Assembly: GCA_014871385.1 (NCBI GenBank)
Contig: CM026421.1
Coordinates: 26,654,752 to 26,718,751, forward strand
Direction of reading: 5' to 3'
Length of the DNA: 64,000 bases
From: Ceratodon purpureus
Taxonomy: Eukaryota; Streptophyta; Bryopsida; Pseudoditrichales; Ditrichaceae
Shown here: positions 11,667 to 23,386 of the stretch, piece after piece
Layout of the letters: every line of letters begins with the position of its first letter
How positions within the stretch are numbered: position 1 is the first letter of the stretch
Translations under genes and position numbers: made by a program
Notes under the pieces: model-generated
The model's input: the letters and a program-made list of their open reading frames with translations, nothing else
What the model was told of the DNA's origin: nothing
The model's database searches: none

Positions 11667-14600
11667 ATGGTCATTGCTAGCTGTAGAGTAGGAAAACAGA
11701 TGCATAAAGGACAATTTAGGGACAATGCGTGTGGTGCACATGGACACTTCGCTGTGGGAGAGGTTGGGGAAGCCATCTCGAAGACGATGGCAAATGGGGA
11801 TCGTTTGCAGATTTGCAGAAAGCACCGGTCCAGTTTGAAGTTTTGTATCTCCTGGAAATTTGCGCTTCTTATAGGACTTCTGGTGGTGGTGTCCCTGGGA
11901 GGAAAAGCGAATACCAAAGGCTTTCAGCAAAATTTAGATTCCTTTTTCTGTAAAGTAGATCAAGATGGAAATGGCGAAATCGAGCAAGGAGAAGCGTCCA
12001 AGGTTACCAATCTTTTTCTTTGCAAATTTTGTTTAATTTAGGGGGTTATGTTATCGCCTGCATATGGGCTCGTAACGATCGTGGTGTTGTTAGTTCAAGA
12101 TTGAGAGATAGCGCTCTATTCTTTCTCATTTTGGTTAAGTTTGTCATCGTCTAGGCGTAGCCCTTTGTCTGGGCTTCACAAAGTCGAATGTTCACTGACA
12201 TACGGCTCGCACTGAACATCTGGACTCTGAATGCAGTTTCTGCGGAAGCTGGACGCGAAAATGGCAGATGAAGGTGATTTGGAAACAAAAGAGGGTATGA
12301 GTGAGCTGATAGCGTCCTCTCAGTTCGACTTTGATTTCAGCTATGGAGGGAACACCATATCCGCTGAAGAGATGCTGGTGAGAGCTTTTCACCTTGGTTC
12401 CGTAATTCGCTTGATTCCTGGTTTTGTTTACTCGAAATTGTTCATTTCAGAGAAATTCACGGCCGATCCTTTAGCGAGAGCTAAGTTGGAAAGTGCAACA
12501 TATACTGATAGAACCGGTTCTAGACTCTAGAGGCAAGGAACGAATGCATTGGAAATCTAGGATCAGGAGAGCTAGGGAAGGATGATTGTAGTATTTATAA
12601 GGTTCCGAATTTTTGTGTTTAGATCTTCTTAAAGCTGTACGATAGAACTTCAACTAGAAGGTTCTGCGTTGTGTTGATTTATACACGTAGTTAGTCAATG
12701 TTCTGGTACTTACATTCATGTGTTCTTTTGTACAGGATCATCTGTCAAACATGATGACTGCAGACCATGTAGTAGATTGGGTTACTCACGGACTACAACT
12801 GCCACAATATGCAGAAGCATTCCGGCGAAATGCTATCAATGGTATGGATTTCCCCGCTCTTATTGAGAACGACAGCGAAGCTTTGCTCGAGGACCTTGGC
12901 ATCAAGAGTACTCTACACCGGACTAAAGTCACACATGCTTTGGTGAGACAGATTTTCGGAATCGGCACTGTTCCAGGTCCAGTTCGGTCATTACAATGCA
13001 GTCCATCTAGTTATGGTGGCATACAGCTATCATGGGAAGCTCCTATCAACCGTGGTTTGCCTCCCTTGCACAAATATCTGATCGAACGGTGGTCAAAGAC
13101 ATTCTCTACTTGGACAAATGTGGCTGATACAAGGGAGGTTGCCTTCCTGGACAGAAATGCTGTCAAAGTCGGGAAAGAATACACATATAGGGTGCAAACT
13201 TGGGGTGGCCATGGCCCCTCAAATTGGGTTACTGTCGACGCTTGTAGAGCAGATGTTGCTCCTCTTTCGTCTTCGAAACTGGACGTGGAGGATACGCTGC
13301 CCTTGCAGATGGCACGCCAAGTTAGTGCAAGCCTGGACCCAGAGTTGTTGATGCCCACAGGATCCAAGCCATCCCAGAAAGAGGAAAGTGGTATGTGGAC
13401 TTGGATAAATTCAGGGATTATATTGCTTCTTGCCTTGGCCTCAAGACACACATTCTTCTTCGATGTAACTTTGGCTGCTTGGGTTCTTCTGCATAATCAT
13501 TTACGGCAGGCATTGATGAAAGGGTTAGAAAGCCCTCATCTTTGTGTGAGAACAGCAGCACGTTCTATTTCATTAGCTTATGATAGTTGGTTGTACATGC
13601 GTCAAAAAATCTGGGCACTTTCCAGGCGTGGAGTGGATCCGTCATTAGCTGCAAGGAGAGCTACTCTGAAGAGTTTAAGTGAACCGTGCATGCAAAGTCC
13701 TTTTGACGCTGAGGAAGAGCTCAATGGGGGATATTTTGAGGCTCAAGATTTACGAAGTATTAGTGCGGATAACCTTTTAGGGGCAAGTGGTTTTGGGGCA
13801 AGTAGTTTAGGGGCAAGTAGTTTAGGGGTAAGTGGTTCAGGCCTGCAACTGAGTTCAGGGGATTCAAAGGGCTCATCTCCTAATAGCAGTGAGAGAGAAG
13901 TGGAGTTGGAGGAAGTGATAGACAAGGCAGTGGTGTTCCCACCATCTCCTCCTCCGCGTGACGTAGAGCTGCTTCCTGTTCCTTCGAAGCGGAGTAGAAA
14001 CAGGTGGGTTGTGTTCCTGCATCAATATGCAAGTTATCCTTTCTTGGCATTTGCTTTATACTTCGAATACTTGTTTGGTAGAATAGCATCTTCTATCACA
14101 TTATTGATGTTGGCAGTGGTGATGCTGTTGTGTAGTATTGTTACCGAGATTTTAGGTTGGTTATTGAAGTTAATCTGAATAGCACTTGGAATAGCATGCA
14201 GTTCTGACTTGTAGTTTTGCTGAAAATGCAGGTGCAACCACGAAGGTTGTAAAGTACGGTTTGATCGTTGGCATTCATTGCAAGACTGGTGGATGAAGCT
14301 CAATAAACATTATTGTCGAGAATGTCAGAGTGTTTATTGTGTGAAACACACTCGAATCTCGCCACATGGACCTCGTGGCCAATGTGGGTTGGATAGCAGT
14401 TGCTACTGTTACAACTGCCATGCAAACTTACCTTCAGAAATCCAACGCAGGCTAGAAGAACAGAACAAATTACGTGTTGGCCCTTCAGTGACTAGCGATT
14501 CATCATCAGCAGCAAATTCTTTGGGTAGTTCGAAGCAGAGTTTCGGCAGTTCCTCCAACAGCTCCATAGCTGGTGCAGGACTCCCCCCCTCACTTAGCGA

Positions 14601-14769
14601 CACCGTGGAGCCCTACTTAGATAGTAATGGCCTACTTGACTTTAGGGACTCTGTTGCTGCTAAATCTTTGGGCATATCAAAAGCAGCTTCTGACTCGGGA
14701 ATGCCCGATGAATCAAGTGACCGTGCGATTTCAATGCGTGGTCATAGAAAACAGAGGAGCTTTGCTTGA
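11667..14769 (+). CDS. EF-hand / SAM / fibronectin III transmembrane protein with Cys-rich tail, four exons
   Basis: Proposed exons are 11667-12002, 12237-12377, 12736-14168 and 14232-14769. All junctions are GT-AG and keep frame, giving 815 residues. A hydrophobic segment at about residues 65-79 precedes an EF-hand loop (DQDGNGEIEQGE, 98-109) and a weaker second one (about 142-156). A SAM domain (about 168-235) and a fibronectin III domain (about 245-335, LSWEAPINRG, YTYRVQTWGG) follow. Membrane segments lie near 378-412 and 587-636. After the exon 3/4 junction comes a Cys-rich module (CNHEGCKVRF, HYCRECQSVYC, CYCYNC) that could bind zinc, then a Ser-rich tail ending GHRKQRSFA. The combination suggests a Ca2+-responsive membrane scaffold, which is inference. 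The start at 11667 is the first usable ATG in this frame after the 11590 acceptor; 11700 is an alternative. A short coding repeat (GASSLGASSLG) lies near 13790-13840. The exact plant ortholog is not named. Confidence 0.8.
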
Positions 14770-15780
14770 GAAGGTTTGCGGTTCTATAGCATCCTCGGTA
14801 CACGGTGTTGGATGGCAAGTATGCAGGTATTTAAGAAGTTCACGGGCCTTGTGTATTGTACAAATTCTTGTTATCGTGTGTGAAGATTGTTCGATATCTC
14901 GATTCAACATGGAGATTTGTCAGATTCCTCGCCTTCTTTCCCTGCTCTTTCTTGTCGTACATCAGGCCAGCCGGCACACAACTAACCCAGTGCAGTACTT
15001 TTCTTTAATAGAGCTTTTGTCCGTGTAGGTATGTTTTTAGCTCACAAGTACTGATAAATCTTTGGTTTGCCTTTGCAGGGTATGAAGCAAGACGCGTAAT
15101 TTATCCGCGAATCTTCTGTGGCCGCATATAGGTGGCTCTTGTACACTAGAATTGTTTTCATGAAGCATAGTGCTTCTTTTGATACACAAGTGCGAATAAT
15201 CAGATTAGGCAAATTGCAAATGCTATTGAATTTGTACTCATTCATTTACTTTCTGGACGGATCTTTGAGTTAACTCTGTGCGTTGGAGCTGGCTCATACT
15301 GTATTTTTAAAACTCGTCTGTCATGTTGACCACATATTTTATTGTTCTCGTTTTACAGATAGGCAAAGGGTCATGGAAGTCACTAAAACATGCAGGGTGA
15401 TTTTTTTGGCCTGAGAAGCACAGACGTGTGTGGGCAGTCCATTTGCTTACGAAGCCTACCAAATCTGGTTTCTGTGACTTATTAATGTAGTGACATTTAT
15501 TGTTCTTTGATTGAGAATGTAAGGTCCTGTGCAAAACATTTTTCTATGCAACGTCTCATCTAATCTTTTAAGAGTTCGGTACGGTAGTCTTGAACACCAA
15601 CTGGACCGCCGCTCGCTGATGGTGCTCGTCCTGTTGGAACTTTGTATGATATTCTGGCTGGAGTAAGTACGACGTGCTTCCGCCGATGGTTCCTTCCTAT
15701 TTAGTAATTCTGTAGCTGGTCTGGATAGGCTCTTTCTTGAAGCAGAGATTTGTGTTGATACTTATTCAACATGAATAGTG
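14770..15780 (+). other. Probable 3' untranslated and intergenic DNA
   Basis: No coding frame of note follows the stop at 14769. Several TTTGCAG-like acceptors and GTAGGT/GTAAGT donors are present, so the 3' UTR might be spliced, but I cannot fix its end. Confidence 0.35.
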
Positions 15781-15783
15781 CAA

Positions 15784-16540
15784 CTATTTGTTAACGGTAT
15801 ATCTTGCATAGTGGCTTACATTTGTAGATGTGGTCGTACTTGTTTCTACAACATGCTCCGTTCTATGGACATGTGACTGGGTCTTAAGACGCACGAGGTA
15901 TTTGGACAAATCAATCACTGCCTTCGCAATGTCTTCTACCACCGAGGTCGAATACTCTGAGGAAAGGCTAACATCATGCACTGCGCGCAGTAGGAATTTG
16001 AGCCCCACCCCAATGTGCTTTTGATTGACACCAACTTCGTAAAGAGATCAAGCTACTCCTCCTGTAAGAATCTGAATCACTTTCTACTGAGAATTCACAG
16101 TAATGTTGGTAAATCTCCGAAAAGCAACATTAGGCACAGATGCACACACTGTATAACTACCAATATGTTGGGTGTGAGACGGAGTGCATGTGAGTTCAAA
16201 TTACCAGCATGTGCGCGTGAGCCGTGATCGAACAAGTGTCTGGCATCACTCAAATGTGCACTCTGCACAGCATCTTCTTCACCAAACCCCATGTCTCAAA
16301 TAAGCAAATTTCGATAAGTTCCAATCCCATCTTGTCTTCATTACCAAAAGCACACCGCAAAACAACTGGCAACCTCCGGCGTTTCCACTCCGGGTTCAAC
16401 TCATAAAGATACGAGAATCGGGTGTTTCTTTTGCCGGTCGCCCACCATCCGATATTCCCCATGCCGCATCGATACCCGGCATCACCTTTTGGAAACCCAC
16501 CTGGAGGCATGCGTTCAAGCCACACCAACGTCATCTGTGG
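15784..16540 (-). pseudogene. Coding-like minus-strand fragments, unknown, possibly a decayed gene
   Basis: Two minus-strand frames look more protein-like than their surroundings. One covers 16008-15784 (FLLRAVHDVSLSSEYSTSVV, then DIAKAVIDLSKYLVRLKTQ). The other covers 16534-16250 (GDAGYRCGMGNIGWWATGKR, then FSYLYELNPEWKRRRLPVVL). They are in different frames, no clear splice sites join them, and no family is recognised. They might be a decayed gene or retroelement remnant, or chance frames. Confidence 0.25.
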
Positions 16541-16761
16541 GCCGCCATCGCAATGCCAAGTGTGTTACAATTCGTCCGCTCATAAAAGTGATTAGCTGGA
16601 GTTTGGAATTCTCACGTCACCAACGCTGTCTTGCATGCTGCAAGATCTTTCACATAGCCTTACAAATACCCGCTTGAACGTATCAATTTACAGTGAATAC
16701 AGAAAGAAGATCCAGGCAGCGGTGATAGAAATCAGTCAGTTTAGAAGTACTATTTGCCAAG

Positions 16762-18012
16762 ATGGTGAAGCTTACTTCAGCTCGGCAGTCTCGTATGTAT
16801 GGTCCTCCCGGGACCAGGGACTTGTTCGAGAATTTGAATGCATTTTTGTATCTGTTCGGTACCATTCTGTTTGCAGCTGGGACCGTGCTGTTGCTGCCCA
16901 GCTTTGAAGTGAAGCAGAACTGGGGGTTGTGGATGATTCTTGTTGGAATTGCCACTATTGTTCTTGTCAACTTCCATGATTTGCATGCGCACTTGGCTGG
17001 AATTGATTACAACTTCAGCTTTCTGACGTTGGATACCCAGCTATGGATGGTCGAGCTGGCTGCTCCTCTAGTTCAAGCCATTGGATCAATCCTGCTCTGC
17101 ATCGCAACATTCTTGATGATCAGGGTGAGTTCGTAAGAATCACATTACAAATCCGTTTCTAGAGTTTACATACAATATTTTGCTGCTTTCAGTATGTATT
17201 CTAATGTAGTAGATTACGGCAGAGCATGCAGCATTTTTTGCAATACGCACTGTTCCATTAGCTTGGTGGTAATTTGGAGATCATTTTTACTGGTTGGTTT
17301 ACGATGGGAGATTGATTCGTACTTATGATTTATTGCAGTTAAACAAAGGAGTGTACGGCGATGACGAGATTCAGCTGAAATTGGTGCAATCCTTCAGGCT
17401 CGTGGTGGCAGGCTCGGCCTTGTGGTTACTCGGATCAATCCACAACGCATTCCAAGTGTATGAGAAGACAGGCATGCGAATCCAGGTCCTACAGAAGGCT
17501 GTGTCGGTGCCCTGCATCATTGCCAGTGAGCTTCTTCTCGTGAGCGGAGTAGTCTCCCTGCAAATCTCCGGCGAGGATCGTAAACTCGCGGTACACATCC
17601 CAAGCTATTGCTTTCATCCTTGTCAACCTCTCCGAATATCACTCTTCACTTTTTTCTCAGAACAAACCTTCTTGACGCATCAAGAATATTAGAATTGCAA
17701 GCTTCCGAGCCCTGATTAATTGTTTGTCGAATGCAGACAATCTCGACCTGGTTGGCACTAGTGGCGAGCGGTGTACTTGTGGTGGCAGCCGTGCTGAACG
17801 CAATCCGTGTGGTGGCGCTCCAGCAAGTGGACAGGTTCGGGTCCCATCTTGAGATTCTGAGGGGCGGTGCGCAGGAGCAATTGGACAGCACCCGTGCACA
17901 TTCGGAGCCTTTGCTGAGCTCTCAGGGCAAGTACCAATCCGACATCGAACGTGACCAGTCCAACGCTCCATACAGAGGCTCTGTTGTCCCTTCTGAGTCT
18001 CTTGCTCGTTAA
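16762..18012 (+). CDS. Plant multi-pass membrane protein, 296 aa, three exons
   Basis: Proposed exons are 16762-17124, 17339-17590 and 17737-18012. Junctions (AGG/GTGAGT, TTGCAG/TTA, GCG/GTACAC, ATGCAG/ACA) all fall in phase 0. The product starts MVKLTSARQSRMYGPPGTRD and has about six hydrophobic helices (roughly residues 28-45, 54-71, 95-120, 142-160, 176-196 and 208-232). Its hydrophilic C-terminus (EQLDSTRAHSEPLLSSQG, ending SLAR) contains an acidic/dileucine-like SEPLL motif that could serve in sorting. I recognise the style of a conserved plant membrane protein of unknown function but cannot name it. The 3' end and downstream DNA have a decayed duplicate at 21403-21940. Confidence 0.75.
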
Positions 18013-19735
18013 GTTTGTCGTTCTAGACTTTTTGCAGTAAGTGAAAATAACGAGATAATTCTTGCACTCTCAACTGAATCAAGAGAGTTGTATCGTGTTG
18101 TCTGAGGTGGGGTCTGTACATGTGTCTGTAATTCAGAAATATGTAAATATCGGTTTCGTTCAGAGTTTTGGCCTACGTTTGGTTTAGGCTTGACGATGTA
18201 CCATTTCTGCTATCCCCTCTTGTGAAGGAGGCCATCGACAATAAATGCATCTTCTATGGAAATGTATGCTTATGAAAACTGATGATGATGGTATTATGTC
18301 TAGGTGAACCAGTGATATGATGCTTGAGTAAATTATAGGTTTTGCACAGAATGTTTACATTATTTTGTTTTGGGGATGTTTTGGATAAACGCAGTTGAAG
18401 ATGCTAGTACTGCATCTGCAGCAAACCTCCTGACAGGATTTCGTGAGTGTTGATGGGCTGGTTATCATATATTTGTCTACCACATTTAAATGCTTGTTGA
18501 TCACTCAGTTCTTTTTGCAGCGGCAACTATCCACTTACACTAATCAGACATTTGTTAGATCAATTTTTCAACTTCTCCTCTCGCTAAAAATATGAGCCTT
18601 ACGGAATTCTTTAACTTAGTTGTGATTTAGTTTCTATGGAAATACAATTTTTACCCCATATTCATTGTCGAAAGTTAGTGCACCACAAGAGCCTAATAGG
18701 CGTAATAGACCGCTTTTCACGGTGGTCATACAACAAGTAACGACAGTACAGGTGAAGATTTATAACCATTCACCTTCAACATCTCGTCACTCTATTTTCG
18801 CTAACTATGACCTACTGCTTAATTCCTGCGCTGCACTTTTGTCGATGCTTGTAAGGTTGAAGGCACGAACATGTGATTCGTGAGTTGGATATGGCGTTAT
18901 AAACGGAATGGAGTCCTTGTTATCCGACGGAGGGATTGCTAGTTAGAATTGCACGTTGTGGGAGTCCGAGTGGGAGCTGAAGTTGTCATGACTAGAGGGG
19001 TTGTGGGGTTTTCGCAGGCCCTGAAATTGATAATGAGTGAACTGCAATTAAGTGCTCCTTTGTCGTGTTTCAAGAAATAAGGCCTTGGAGCGAAGCGGAA
19101 GGAGTTGATGGTGGATTTTGGTGTGATCGTCGCGGAGGCTCGCAAGCAAGTTTGGTCAGGAGCCGTGCCTCTGCAGCTTCATTTCTACCCTTTCGAAATC
19201 ATTTGATTGCATGTGCCGTATTCCTTCCTGGTAACCCTGCCTTCTTTTCCTGATGAGAGGGTTTATGAAATGCTAATTTGTTTTTATGGAACTTTTCTTT
19301 TTCTTAAACCCTGATTCCTGGTTATGTCATCGTGATTTGTGACACACGAGCTGCAATAGTGTCAGGGTATTCTCTCAAAGGTTAAGTCTTATCGCTAGCA
19401 ATGGCCACTCGGGAGTGCTGAATTGGGTGTGTATTAGTGTAAATGTTATTCCTCAGTGCCGTTCAGTTGTAGCATCGGCAATTACATGTAGCTATTATGT
19501 GGATGCTTCTTGTGACTTGTCTCTGAGTACTAGTTTTGTGGAATGTTTTGTGTGTAGCCTTCGGCTGTGTTTGGTGCACTTGGATGAACCCCTGCTGGAC
19601 AGATTCCTTGCAAACTCCACAGCAAGGTGATTGGGGATGTGTGTGAGATTATTTTTTACTAGTCTTTACATTTTTGATCATTTTATGAGGAGCTGAATTT
19701 TCTTGATGGTGACTTTTGCTTTTGCTTTCACTTCT
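18013..19735 (+). other. 3' flank of the membrane-protein gene and intergenic DNA
   Basis: The first 400 bp or so is the probable 3' UTR and is duplicated at 21.5-21.9 kb. Beyond it are only short frames (18665-18883, 19065-19253) with no recognisable domain. Confidence 0.4.
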
Positions 19736-19855
19736 GTTATTTGCACAATAATCTTTAGAGCTGAACCTCCTTCTACGCCTTCTCTTATACAAAGTGTTAT
19801 TTGCACAATAATCTCTAGAGCTCAACCCCCTTCTACTCCTTTTCTACGAGTGTTT
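19736..19855 (+). repeat. Two-copy 60-bp tandem duplication
   Basis: GTTATTTGCACAATAATCT begins at 19736 and again at 19796, and the following bases match with scattered substitutions. The duplication sits immediately 5' of the pseudogene at 19861. Confidence 0.75.
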
Positions 19856-19860
19856 TAAAA

Positions 19861-20656
19861 TTGTTTGCCCGTTGTATTAAGCCACTTCCCTCGTCATCCC
19901 ATGGTTGGTCTGCTCTGAATGTAGATTCTTTTAAAAGCATCAAGAAAGGATATGGACATGTTGGATTGTTGCTTCATTATGATGAAGCTTCAAAATTTGG
20001 GGTGATATTTTTAGGTACAAGAAATCCTCGACAAGCGCATCGTTTCGTGCCATGGTATGGAACAGACAGAAAAGCATTCCAACCCTTGGCGCAATTGAAA
20101 CCGGATCCTCTTTAGGCATTTTATGAGTGGTCTGGCTATCTAAATTTTAGATAGCCATGCAATTCTTGTCAAGGTTATTGACGTGGATGATTTAGTATTC
20201 ACTTCCATTCCTAATATGGCCAAGGTGCTGGATATGGTGTTGAAAGGGAACCCTGTCGATACGTTTGTCAGCCAAGACCAAGTGGATTACCTCTACCAGC
20301 TGCATGCCAATTGTTGGCTTGAGATGAGGTTCTATGAGGATGGTGTTTACCTTGAGACACGAAGTGCAGGTGGTTTAAAAGGTGGAGTTACAATTGACCC
20401 AAGCTCTAGTGGAAGTCGTTCAAGTCGGGATTCCAATCCTATAGATCCAAAGACTGGTTTGGCTCACTCCACTAGGATGAAGATGGCTATGCTCGAACAA
20501 GAGGAAAGGTATTTACAATTAAGAATGTTAGATGGAGAACTTGATGTGGAGGTAGACTCTGTTCCTTGTCTTCTTTTACCGCTGACAAAGGAACTTCTCA
20601 AAGAGTTACTAGATGAAGACAACTTCCCATACGAGCTGACGCCAGCTAATATGTAG
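19861..20656 (+). pseudogene. Multicopy unknown gene, most complete copy in the window, frame-broken
   Basis: One frame runs from 19861 to 20115 (FKSIKKGYGHVGLLLHYDEA through VPWYGTDRKAFQPLAQLKPD) and hits a TAG. The sense resumes with FYEWSGYLNF, then shifts frame near 20150 where a short GATAGCC-type duplication appears to have been inserted. The last frame, 20183-20656, reads VIDVDDLV-like residues, LYQLHANCWLEMRFYEDGVY, NPIDPKTGLAHSTRMKMAML and EQEERYLQLRMLDGELDVEV, and ends ELTPANM. At least one other copy lies at 6420-6764 plus 8293-8430. I do not know the family. The aligned copies suggest a former protein of about 260 or more residues, perhaps carried by a repeat. Confidence 0.5.
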
Positions 20657-21400
20657 TTACCATGTTTACTAGTTACCATGTTTACGACGCCCAAAAGCGT
20701 TAATAGACCTAAACCCGCTATTATCTACGAAATTTGTGTATTGACATTCTGAAATCTAGGGAAGATGATATTGTGGCGATAAGTGCATGGTTCACTCTCA
20801 AAGCACCATGCATGTCGACGTGCTAGATTATTAGCATTTGCTGGGGAAGACTTGATGAGATGGAGCTGGTGCTTGCGAATGTGACATCGGATTATGTTAA
20901 TCTGGGTCTGCATTTTTTCATCATGATGATCATCATTTGGTGGAAGTTTTGTGGAGGATTTAGTTCAAATCGATATGCAGATCCGAGAGTTAGGTTTGTG
21001 TTGGTTCTTGTTTTGCAATCTAACTTGTGTATGTGATGCTCGTGTGGCACTATGGAGATTTTCGTTCGAATGTGATGCTAGTTGTGGTAGCTTGGTTGGT
21101 TGGCCTCACCTTACATGCAGAACAGACCTTTAAAGTAGCAGCGTTTTCTTCAGTTTTACTCCATCCATTGTATATTTATACTGTAAAGCTAGAGGTGTAC
21201 TGTTCGGTGGATCAGTGTGCTTCGACGTGTGAAGATCCAGTTCGAGCAGAAGCAGAATAAATGCTGGCTATGGCCGTGTTACTTGTCTTTTTGATCGAAG
21301 CTTGTGATGTGTATGTTTCGGTCTGGAGGTACTCAGTGTTCATAAGTTGCACAAATTCTAGTGTCTTCAATGTTGGATAGTTCTGCTGCAATATTGGGAA
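20657..21400. other. Intergenic, no gene seen
   Basis: Only short frames are present, and none has a recognisable domain. Confidence 0.4.
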
Positions 21401-21402
21401 GG

Positions 21403-21940
21403 GAAGCCGTGCACATTCCGAGCCTCTGCTGAGCTGTACCAATCCCACATCGAACGTGACCAGTCTAACGCTCCATACAGTCCAAGGCTCTGTTGTCCCT
21501 TCTGAGTCTCTTGCTCGTTAAGTTCGTCGTTCTAGACTTATTGCAGTAAGTGAAATTAAAGAGATAGTTCGTGCACTCAACTAGGAAGTTATATCGTGCT
21601 GTCTGATGTCGAGTCTGTAGATATTTACATACATGTGTCTGTAATTCAGAAATCTGAAATATGTAAATATCGGTTTCGTTCAGAGTATTGGCCTACGTTT
21701 GGTTTAGACTCGACGATGTACCGTTTCTGCAATCCCCTCTCGTGAAGGAGGAAATCGATAATAAATGTATCTTCTATGGAAATATATGCATATGAAAACT
21801 GATGATGATGGTATTATGTCGAGGTGAACCAGTGATCTGATGCTTGAGTAAACAGGTTTTGCATGGAATGTATACATTATTTTATTTTGGGGATGTTTTG
21901 GATAAAGGCAGTTTAAGATGCTACTACATTTGTGACATCG
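21403..21940 (+). repeat. Decayed duplicate of the 3' end of the membrane-protein gene
   Basis: The sequence tracks 17893-18437: the codons for the SEPLL region, the DIERDQSNAPY region and the terminal SLAR plus TAA are all recognisable, followed by the same 3' flank. A missing block within the coding part (between GCTGAGCT and GTACCAATCC) and small insertions show it is a pseudogenic fragment. No upstream exons accompany it. Confidence 0.85.
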
Positions 21941-22622
21941 GCCAGCAATGTTGTGCTTGGAATGTAACTCACAATAATTCTCTAACACAAGATGTTCGGT
22001 CTGACTTTGTTATTTGTTATGCTTGCTACTGGTATGTACTGTACTGTAGACATGTAAATCATCGCATGATACCCTGAATTGGATACTTATTGCACAGAAG
22101 CGAATTTGTGAAAGAATTTGAGAAAGTATAAATCGTATTGACGGTTTCTTAATTCGATGAGGCGAATTTATCGCTTCTGTTATTTATTTTAGTAATACGG
22201 TCATTTAAGTAATGATGTCATTGAAACTAGAAACTTAGCAAAGAATTTCAGAAAGGATTCCTTTCTTGTAAGACTACTCAGTTGTGTGAGGAAGGACGTG
22301 GTGTTTCATTTTGGTTTATTTAAATGCCTACACATTCAATTTTTAACAACCATTATTCTAAACAGTATTTTCAGATGCAAGTTTTTGAATTGATATACAA
22401 TTTGATAGAAAAATATTATGGATTTTTACATCAAACAAATATCTTTAATTTTAGGAAGTCCTAAAACTTTCTGTAATGAAGCAATGAATAACATGTTTAG
22501 AAGAAGGAATACTCTTTATCAAACATTGCGCACATTTGAAAAGCAACCATGCATACTTTGCATCTAAATGTACAATTCAACTATATCTCAAACTATCTAT
22601 TATTCTTAGTTATTGGTGGTTG
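21941..22622. other. AT-rich intergenic DNA
   Basis: No gene or repeat could be supported here. Confidence 0.45.
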
Positions 22623-22626
22623 TTAA

Positions 22627-23382
22627 CCCCCAAATGCCTGAGCCTATGACCACGGAAATAGATTTTGACTTTGGATGCTCTATTATGCTACTATAAATAA
22701 TGTAAAATATGAATTTTATACTTTTCTTAGCTAGATACACATGTTATCTACAAGAAATAATTTTATCAAAATTAAATGTTTCAAAATGTAATTAATATAA
22801 ATTTTCAAATCAAAACAAACAAAGAAAATTCATATCAAATATAGGTTATACTAAAAAATTATGAAATATTTACCATAGATGAATATGACAACCAAAAACC
22901 TTATATTAGTTACCGTGCTCAAAAATTATGTTTTAAATCAAAAATATGATGAAAAAACCTAAAACCGTGGAAAATCAAGAAGTAGCGACGGTTATACCCC
23001 TTCATCTTATACCAGCTATAAATCAGTCAATTTTAGGTATTTTTCAAAATTTTAAATTGGACTGGAAAATAGATTTGCCAAACTACATTTCATTGGTTTA
23101 CCTCAACTGCAAAAAATATCATCTCGATAGTCAAAATTGTGTTTCAGCTGTCTGTATCAAGGAATTTTTGAATACACACACGGTATTGATGTTTTTGACT
23201 TTAAAGAGGCACCAAAATTCATGAAATTATTATTTTGAGAAATTTTTAATGAGGTTAGATAGATCTCTGTCAACTTTACCACGTAAGAAAAAAAATGGAT
23301 GAAAAAATTGTCATTTGGATGACAGTTTTGGAACTTGGAAAAATGAAAACGACCAGTTTTTGGTCGTTTGGGCGTTTAGGGG
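22627..23382. mobile_element. Short piggyBac-like element (MITE family C)
   Basis: It is flanked by TTAA at 22623-22626 and 23383-23386. The left end is CCCCCAAATGCC and the right end GGCGTTTAGGGG; the reverse complement of the latter, CCCCTAAACGCC, matches the left end at 10 of 12 positions. It is about 756 bp with no transposase frame. The interior differs from families A and B. Confidence 0.65.
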
Positions 23383-23386
23383 TTAA

